From an archaeon (GTDB lineage: Archaea; Methanobacteriota; Methanobacteria; Methanobacteriales; Methanobacteriaceae), in the NCBI GenBank assembly GCA_024409165.1, contig JAKSUE010000045.1, positions 1 to 8,669 on the forward strand: a DNA stretch of 8,669 nucleotides, in the 5' to 3' direction. Positions 5,094-8,669 of this stretch are shown here, in pieces (the stretch's first letter is position 1; every line of letters starts with the position of its first letter). Both the position numbers and the translations under genes were made by a program. The notes beneath the pieces are model-generated. The model was not told the origin of the DNA. It saw only the letters and a list, made by a program, of their open reading frames with translations, and ran no database searches.

Positions 5094-7103
5094 ATGAAAG
5101 CTATGTCTAATGTAGATATATTTACAATATGTCAAGAATTAAATGATTTATTAGTAGGTTCAAGAGTAGATAAATCATTTCAACCAACTAAAGATACAGT
5201 TGTAATGAGATTTCACAAAGCAGGTGTTGGTAGACTTGATCTTGTTATGCAAGCAGGTGCAAGAGTCCATATTAGCCAGTATCCACTTACAAATCCTCAA
5301 AATCCACCTCATTTTCCAATGCTTCTTAGAAAAAGAGTTAAAGGAGCAAATGTTATAAGTGTTGAACAGCATAATTTTGATAGAGTTTTAGTTATTAAAA
5401 TGCAAAAAGAACAAGTTTATACTCTTATTGTTGAATTATTTGCACAGGGAAATATTATTTTAGTTGATGGTGAGAATAATATTATTACTCCTTTAAAACG
5501 TAAACATTGGAGTGATAGAGATATTAGTGCAAAAAGAGAGTATATTTTCCCTGAAAGTAAAGGAATAAATCCAATTGATATAAGCAAAGAAGAATTTACA
5601 TTATTGATTAACGAATCAGATAGTGAAATTGTAAAAGCTTTAGCTCGTGGTGGGCTTGGAAGTTTATATTCTGAGGAAATAATTGGAAATACCGATATTA
5701 ATAAAAAAACTAATTGTCAAGATTTAAGTGATGAGGAAATTGATGAATTATTTAACTCAATGAAGAATTTATTTAATAAATTAACAAACAAAGAATTTAA
5801 TCCAATGATTGTTTCTAATAAAAATGAAGTTGAAAAGTTAAATAAAGAGAATCCTGATAAAAAATACAAAATAAAAGAAGATGTTGTTCCAATTGATTTA
5901 AAACAATATGAAAACTTTGATAAAACAGAATACAAAACATTTAATGAAGCATGTGATGAGTTCTACTCAAGTAAAGTAAAAACTGAAATCACAAATATTC
6001 AAGAAGCAATATGGAATAAAAAAGTAGGGAAATTCTCTAAAAGACTTGAAAAACAAACAGAAACCGTTAATGGATTTAAAAACACTATTGAAAGTTCACA
6101 AAAGAAAACAGAACTTATTTATACTCATTATCCTAAAATTGAAAATATTTTAAATGTTATTTTAAGTGCAAGAGCTAAAGATTATGGATGGAAAGAAATA
6201 GCTAAAATCTTAAAACAAGCTAAAAAAGATGGAATGGAAGAAGCTCAAATCTATGAATCTTTAGATCCTCTTGGAAACATAACTCTTAAAATTGAAGATA
6301 CTTCTATTAATTTTGATTGTAAAAAATCAATTAATGATAATGCAGAAATTTACTTTGAAAAAAGTAAAAAAGCAAAACGTAAAATAAAAGGTGCAGAAAT
6401 AGCTATTGAAAATACTAAAAAACAATTAGCTGAAATGGAAGCTAAAAAAGAAAAAGCTATGGAAAATATCATGACTCCTCAAAAAAGAGTTAAAAAGAAT
6501 CTTAAATGGTATGAAAAACTCAGATGGTTTATATCTTCAGAAGGTACTTTAGTTGTTGGAGGTCGTGATGCCGGTACAAATGAGAATGTTGTTAAGAAAT
6601 ATTTAGATAAAAATGACCTTTATATGCATGCAGATATACATGGTGCTCCATCAGTAGCTATTAAACTTGAAGGCAAAGAAGCAAATGAAAACTTGCTTAA
6701 AGAATCTGCCATCTTTGCAGCATCCTTTTCAAGTGCTTGGTCGAAAAGTTACGGAACACAAGACGTATATTGGGTACATCCAGACCAAGTATCAAAAACT
6801 CCTGAAAGTGGAGAGTTTGTACCAAAAGGTGCATTTATTGTAAGAGGCCATAGAAACTATGTACGCTCTGCAAGATTAGAAATAGCTATTGGAATCATTG
6901 AATATGATGGAGCAAAACGTGTAATGGCTGGACCAATTGATGCAATGAAAGCATACACAAATAAATATGTAACAATTAAACCAGGTTACACTAAAAAAGA
7001 AGCAATAGCTAAACAAATACTTGCTAAAATAAATGAAGATGACCTTTTAACTTTAGAAGACATAATAAGAATCTTACCAAGTGGAAAATGTGATTTTATA
7101 TAA
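5094..7103 (+). CDS. rqcH: Ribosome quality-control factor RqcH (NFACT family, Rqc2/FbpA homologue)
   Basis: This 669-residue archaeal NFACT protein is related to eukaryotic Rqc2/NEMF and bacterial RqcH. Those bind stalled large ribosomal subunits and recruit tRNA to add a C-terminal tail to the nascent chain. Domains in order: NFACT-N (about 1-165) with SNVDIF at the start, PPHFPMLLRKR (71-81) and the Asp96-Arg97 pair in NFDRV; a helix-hairpin-helix-like region (about 170-240); coiled coils (about 295-345 and 425-460); and NFACT-R (about 470-600) with WYEKLRWFISS, GGRDAGTNE, HADIHGAPS, QVSKTPESGE and IRGHRNYV-like blocks (the last reads IVRGHRNYV). Asp8, Asp96 and Arg97 match residues needed for tailing in Rqc2. 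No NFACT-C domain is present, as expected for prokaryotic members. I chose ATG 5094 because GAGG (5082-5085) lies eight bases upstream and homologues begin near this Met; an in-frame ATG at 5070 has no such site. Confidence 0.92.
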   Translation: MKAMSNVDIFTICQELNDLLVGSRVDKSFQPTKDTVVMRFHKAGVGRLDLVMQAGARVHISQYPLTNPQNPPHFPMLLRKRVKGANVISVEQHNFDRVLVIKMQKEQVYTLIVELFAQGNIILVDGENNIITPLKRKHWSDRDISAKREYIFPESKGINPIDISKEEFTLLINESDSEIVKALARGGLGSLYSEEIIGNTDINKKTNCQDLSDEEIDELFNSMKNLFNKLTNKEFNPMIVSNKNEVEKLNKENPDKKYKIKEDVVPIDLKQYENFDKTEYKTFNEACDEFYSSKVKTEITNIQEAIWNKKVGKFSKRLEKQTETVNGFKNTIESSQKKTELIYTHYPKIENILNVILSARAKDYGWKEIAKILKQAKKDGMEEAQIYESLDPLGNITLKIEDTSINFDCKKSINDNAEIYFEKSKKAKRKIKGAEIAIENTKKQLAEMEAKKEKAMENIMTPQKRVKKNLKWYEKLRWFISSEGTLVVGGRDAGTNENVVKKYLDKNDLYMHADIHGAPSVAIKLEGKEANENLLKESAIFAASFSSAWSKSYGTQDVYWVHPDQVSKTPESGEFVPKGAFIVRGHRNYVRSARLEIAIGIIEYDGAKRVMAGPIDAMKAYTNKYVTIKPGYTKKEAIAKQILAKINEDDLLTLEDIIRILPSGKCDFI

Positions 7104-7183
7104 ATCATATTTTCTAAATTTTTATTAAAACTATTAAAAAAAGGACTATAAAAATAAAAATACTATTTTTAAAATAAGATAAT

Positions 7184-7246
7184 TAAATAAAATAATAAAA
7201 TAAAATAATAAAATAAAATAATAAAATAAACTAATAAAATAAAAAA
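7184..7246. repeat. 13-bp A/T tandem repeat between convergent genes
   Basis: AAAATAAAATAAT is perfect at 7197-7209 and 7210-7222, lacks its first base at 7185-7196, has one mismatch at 7223-7235 and trails off after that. The array fills much of the 166-bp spacer between the RqcH and UPF0173 stop codons. On the minus strand it is T-rich and extends the T-tract behind the hairpin at 7251-7274, so it may help termination. Slippage is the simplest origin. Confidence 0.8.
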
Positions 7247-7274
7247 TTTAAGTAAATATTAAAAAATATTTACT
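7241..7274 (-). terminator. Hairpin plus T-tract terminator overlapping the UPF0173 stop codon
   Basis: AGTAAATATT (7251-7260) and AATATTTACT (7265-7274) form a perfect 10-bp stem with a four-base loop. The stop codon (7270-7272) lies inside one arm. On the minus strand the stem is followed by TAAA and six T (7241-7246), then the T-rich tandem repeat. It is the strongest terminator-like structure in the window. Read on the plus strand it could also stop RqcH transcripts, because a pyrimidine-rich stretch follows. Confidence 0.65.
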
Positions 7275-7986
7275 CTTCTTTTTCAAATTTAGGAGCACAA
7301 GACTCTAAAGGATTTAAAATTAAAGTTTCAACAGCAGGAGCAAGTTGTTTAACAAAATTAGAGAATACAACAGGATCTTGAGCAACTGCTGGGAAAGTAT
7401 TATAATGCATTGGGATAACTAATTTTGGAGAAATCCACATAGTAGCTAATGCTGCTTCAAATGGACCCATTGTGAATCTATCCCCTATTGGAACCATTGC
7501 AATATCTGGTTTATAGAGTTTACCAATTACATTTTGTAAATCTGAGAATAATCCAGTGTCACCTGCATGGAAAACTTTAGTTCCATCTTCTAAAGTGATT
7601 AAAAAACTTGCAGGATTTCCACCAGTAGTTAATTCTTCTGTAAAATCAATAGATGAAGAGTGTTTTGCATCTAACATTGTAAATTTAATACCTTTAGCAA
7701 AAACAGAACCTCCAATATTCATACCAACAGCATCAATTCCTTGATTTCCTAAGAATAAAGAGATTTCATGATTTGTAAGTATAACAGCACCTGTTTTATT
7801 AGCTATTTCCATAGCATCACCAAAGTGGTCAGAGTGACCATGAGTAATACAGATAATATCTGCATCAATATCTTCAACAGGAATAGTACAAACAGGATTA
7901 TTACTTATAAAGGGGTCAATTAATATTTTAACTCCTTCTTCACTAATAATTTCAAAAGCAGAATGGCCTAACCATCTAATTTCCAT
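7270..7986 (-). CDS. UPF0173 metal-dependent hydrolase (metallo-beta-lactamase fold, UlaG-like)
   Basis: This 238-residue cytosolic protein belongs to UPF0173, a branch of the metallo-beta-lactamase superfamily that usually binds two metal ions. All expected ligands are visible: HGHSDH (His49, His51, Asp53, His54), His109 in DAKHSS, Asp143 in HAGDTG and His194 in PMHYNT. The N-terminus MEIRWLGHSAF and the VPIGDRFTMGP block (165-175) are typical of the family. The length is close to the usual 225-235 residues, with a short charged tail (FEKEE). The substrate is unknown; relatives include the ascorbate-6-phosphate lactonase UlaG. AGGTG (7992-7996) lies five bases before the ATG. The gene follows the partial gene at 8100-8669 by 113 bp on the same strand, so co-transcription is possible. 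A hairpin overlaps its stop codon. Confidence 0.92.
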   Translation of the reverse strand: MEIRWLGHSAFEIISEEGVKILIDPFISNNPVCTIPVEDIDADIICITHGHSDHFGDAMEIANKTGAVILTNHEISLFLGNQGIDAVGMNIGGSVFAKGIKFTMLDAKHSSSIDFTEELTTGGNPASFLITLEDGTKVFHAGDTGLFSDLQNVIGKLYKPDIAMVPIGDRFTMGPFEAALATMWISPKLVIPMHYNTFPAVAQDPVVFSNFVKQLAPAVETLILNPLESCAPKFEKEE

Positions 7987-8041
7987 AATTACACCTTTTA
8001 TATTTTAATAATTGAATAAAATAAAAATAATAATTGAAATA

Positions 8042-8058
8042 AATTTTTAATAAAAATT
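8042..8058. repeat. Short inverted repeat between the partial gene and the UPF0173 gene
   Basis: AATTTTT (8042-8048) and AAAAATT (8052-8058) can pair as a 7-bp stem with a three-base loop. It sits about 42 bases past the minus-strand stop codon at 8100. It is not followed by a clean T-run, so a terminator role is doubtful. In such AT-rich sequence it could easily be chance. Confidence 0.3.
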
Positions 8059-8099
8059 GATGAATAAATTGAATTAATAGATAAATTAATAAATTAAAT

Positions 8100-8669
8100 T
8101 TAAATATCTAAATCTTTTGCTAAATTCCATGATGCTTCGAATAATTTTTTAATATCTTTAACAGAGTCTTCATCATCATAAACTGCACCATATTCCATAT
8201 CTTCAGAATCATCATTAGAAATAATTAATGCATGAGATAAATCACCGATTAAATTAAAGGAACCTATAACTGGAGCAGTTCTTATTTGAACTCCAGATTT
8301 AATTAAGGATGAGATTAAAAGAACATAGGACAAGTCTTCTTTATCAAATTCTTGTATAATAACTTTTGAATCAACTTTAGTTAATGCAGATAAGAATACT
8401 TCACCCATATCACGAATATCAGGAGCTTCAAGGAGAAGTTCAGATTTAGCATGAGTAGCTACTTCTTCAAATGCATCTAAAGATGTTAACATACCTTTTT
8501 CACAAATAACATAACTATTTAATAATTTAGGAATTGGTAAAGTTTCAGGTTTCTTTGGATTAAATTTAATTTGATCATCTTTGAAGTCATCTAAAGTAGA
8601 ATTAATAAGAGAATCTGGATTAATAGTTTCAACAGGTTTTGCAACTAAAGGTTTAGAGTTTTCTTCATC
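8100..8669 (-). CDS. C-terminal part of an uncharacterised protein, start outside the window
   Basis: The reading frame stays open from the stop codon at 8100 to the window edge, giving at least 189 residues, so the 5' end is missing. An ATG at 8492 exists, but residues upstream of it read as normal coding sequence and no ribosome binding site is properly spaced, so it is probably internal. The visible part begins with about 40 residues of polar, Pro/Lys/Asp-rich linker. After that comes a compact alpha/beta domain (about residues 50-189) with alternating strands such as SELLLEAP, KVIIQEF, VQIRTAP and HALIISN. The pattern is reminiscent of phospholipase D-like or TrmB-type sensor domains, but no HxK catalytic motif is present. 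That likeness is a weak inference. It may be a regulator whose DNA-binding or other N-terminal domain lies beyond the window. Confidence 0.85.
   Translation of the reverse strand, partial: DEENSKPLVAKPVETINPDSLINSTLDDFKDDQIKFNPKKPETLPIPKLLNSYVICEKGMLTSLDAFEEVATHAKSELLLEAPDIRDMGEVFLSALTKVDSKVIIQEFDKEDLSYVLLISSLIKSGVQIRTAPVIGSFNLIGDLSHALIISNDDSEDMEYGAVYDDEDSVKDIKKLFEASWNLAKDLDI

Noticed and set aside
5175..5372. Minus-strand 65-residue open frame inside the RqcH gene
   Set aside because: It is antisense to the conserved NFACT-N domain and has no family resemblance.
5717..5935. Minus-strand 72-residue open frame inside the RqcH gene
   Set aside because: It is antisense to the middle region of RqcH, with Phe/Ser-rich composition typical of a shadow of Lys/Glu codons.
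7556..7744. Plus-strand 62-residue open frame inside the UPF0173 gene
   Set aside because: It lies opposite the metal-site coding region of a well-supported enzyme, with no start signal.
8100..8492. Complete 130-residue gene starting at the internal ATG
   Set aside because: The same frame continues open for 59 more codons to the window edge with normal codon use, and the G-rich bases before this ATG touch it directly.
1..8669. Mobile element, defence cluster or prophage segment
   Set aside because: No transposase, integrase, terminal inverted repeats or defence families were seen, and base and codon use look uniform across the genes.

Overview
The window looks like chromosome from a very AT-rich methanogenic archaeon of the Methanobacteriales, most like Methanobrevibacter or Methanosphaera. 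Four things point there: Arg codons dominated by AGA with frequent ATA for Ile; archaeal-style Shine-Dalgarno sites (GGTGG, AGGAG, GGAGG, AGGTG); a split class I fumarase-type hydratase; and a DUF2070 membrane protein together with an archaeal-type NFACT/RqcH protein. Genus-level placement is inference from recalled family distributions, not from a search.

Layout. 67-606 (minus) encodes the beta subunit of a two-subunit Fe-S fumarate hydratase. It is divergent, across a 193-bp spacer holding five 11-bp tandem repeats, from 800-2614 (plus), a DUF2070 membrane protein. An 83-bp gap leads to 2698-4470 (plus), a GT-C (family 39/ArnT-like) membrane glycosyltransferase. Converging on it is 4591-4863 (minus), a 90-residue three-helix membrane protein of unknown function. 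A 230-bp divergent spacer with a TATA-like box and an 18-bp direct repeat precedes 5094-7103 (plus), the NFACT-family ribosome quality-control factor RqcH. Converging on that are 7270-7986 (minus), a UPF0173/UlaG-like metallo-beta-lactamase-fold hydrolase, and upstream of it 8100-8669 (minus), the C-terminal part of an unrecognised protein cut by the window edge.

There is no gene-free stretch longer than 300 bases, and no RNA gene, insertion sequence, prophage or CRISPR array was seen. The genes are mostly core or lineage-conserved housekeeping genes (carbon metabolism, translation rescue, surface glycosylation) and do not form one pathway. The features that most deserve a second look are the uncharacterised DUF2070 protein with a conserved-looking set of His/Asp motifs beside a glycosyltransferase, the short phased repeats at promoters and gene ends, and a recurring hairpin plus T-tract arrangement at the ends of three minus-strand genes. 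In two of those genes the hairpin straddles the stop codon.
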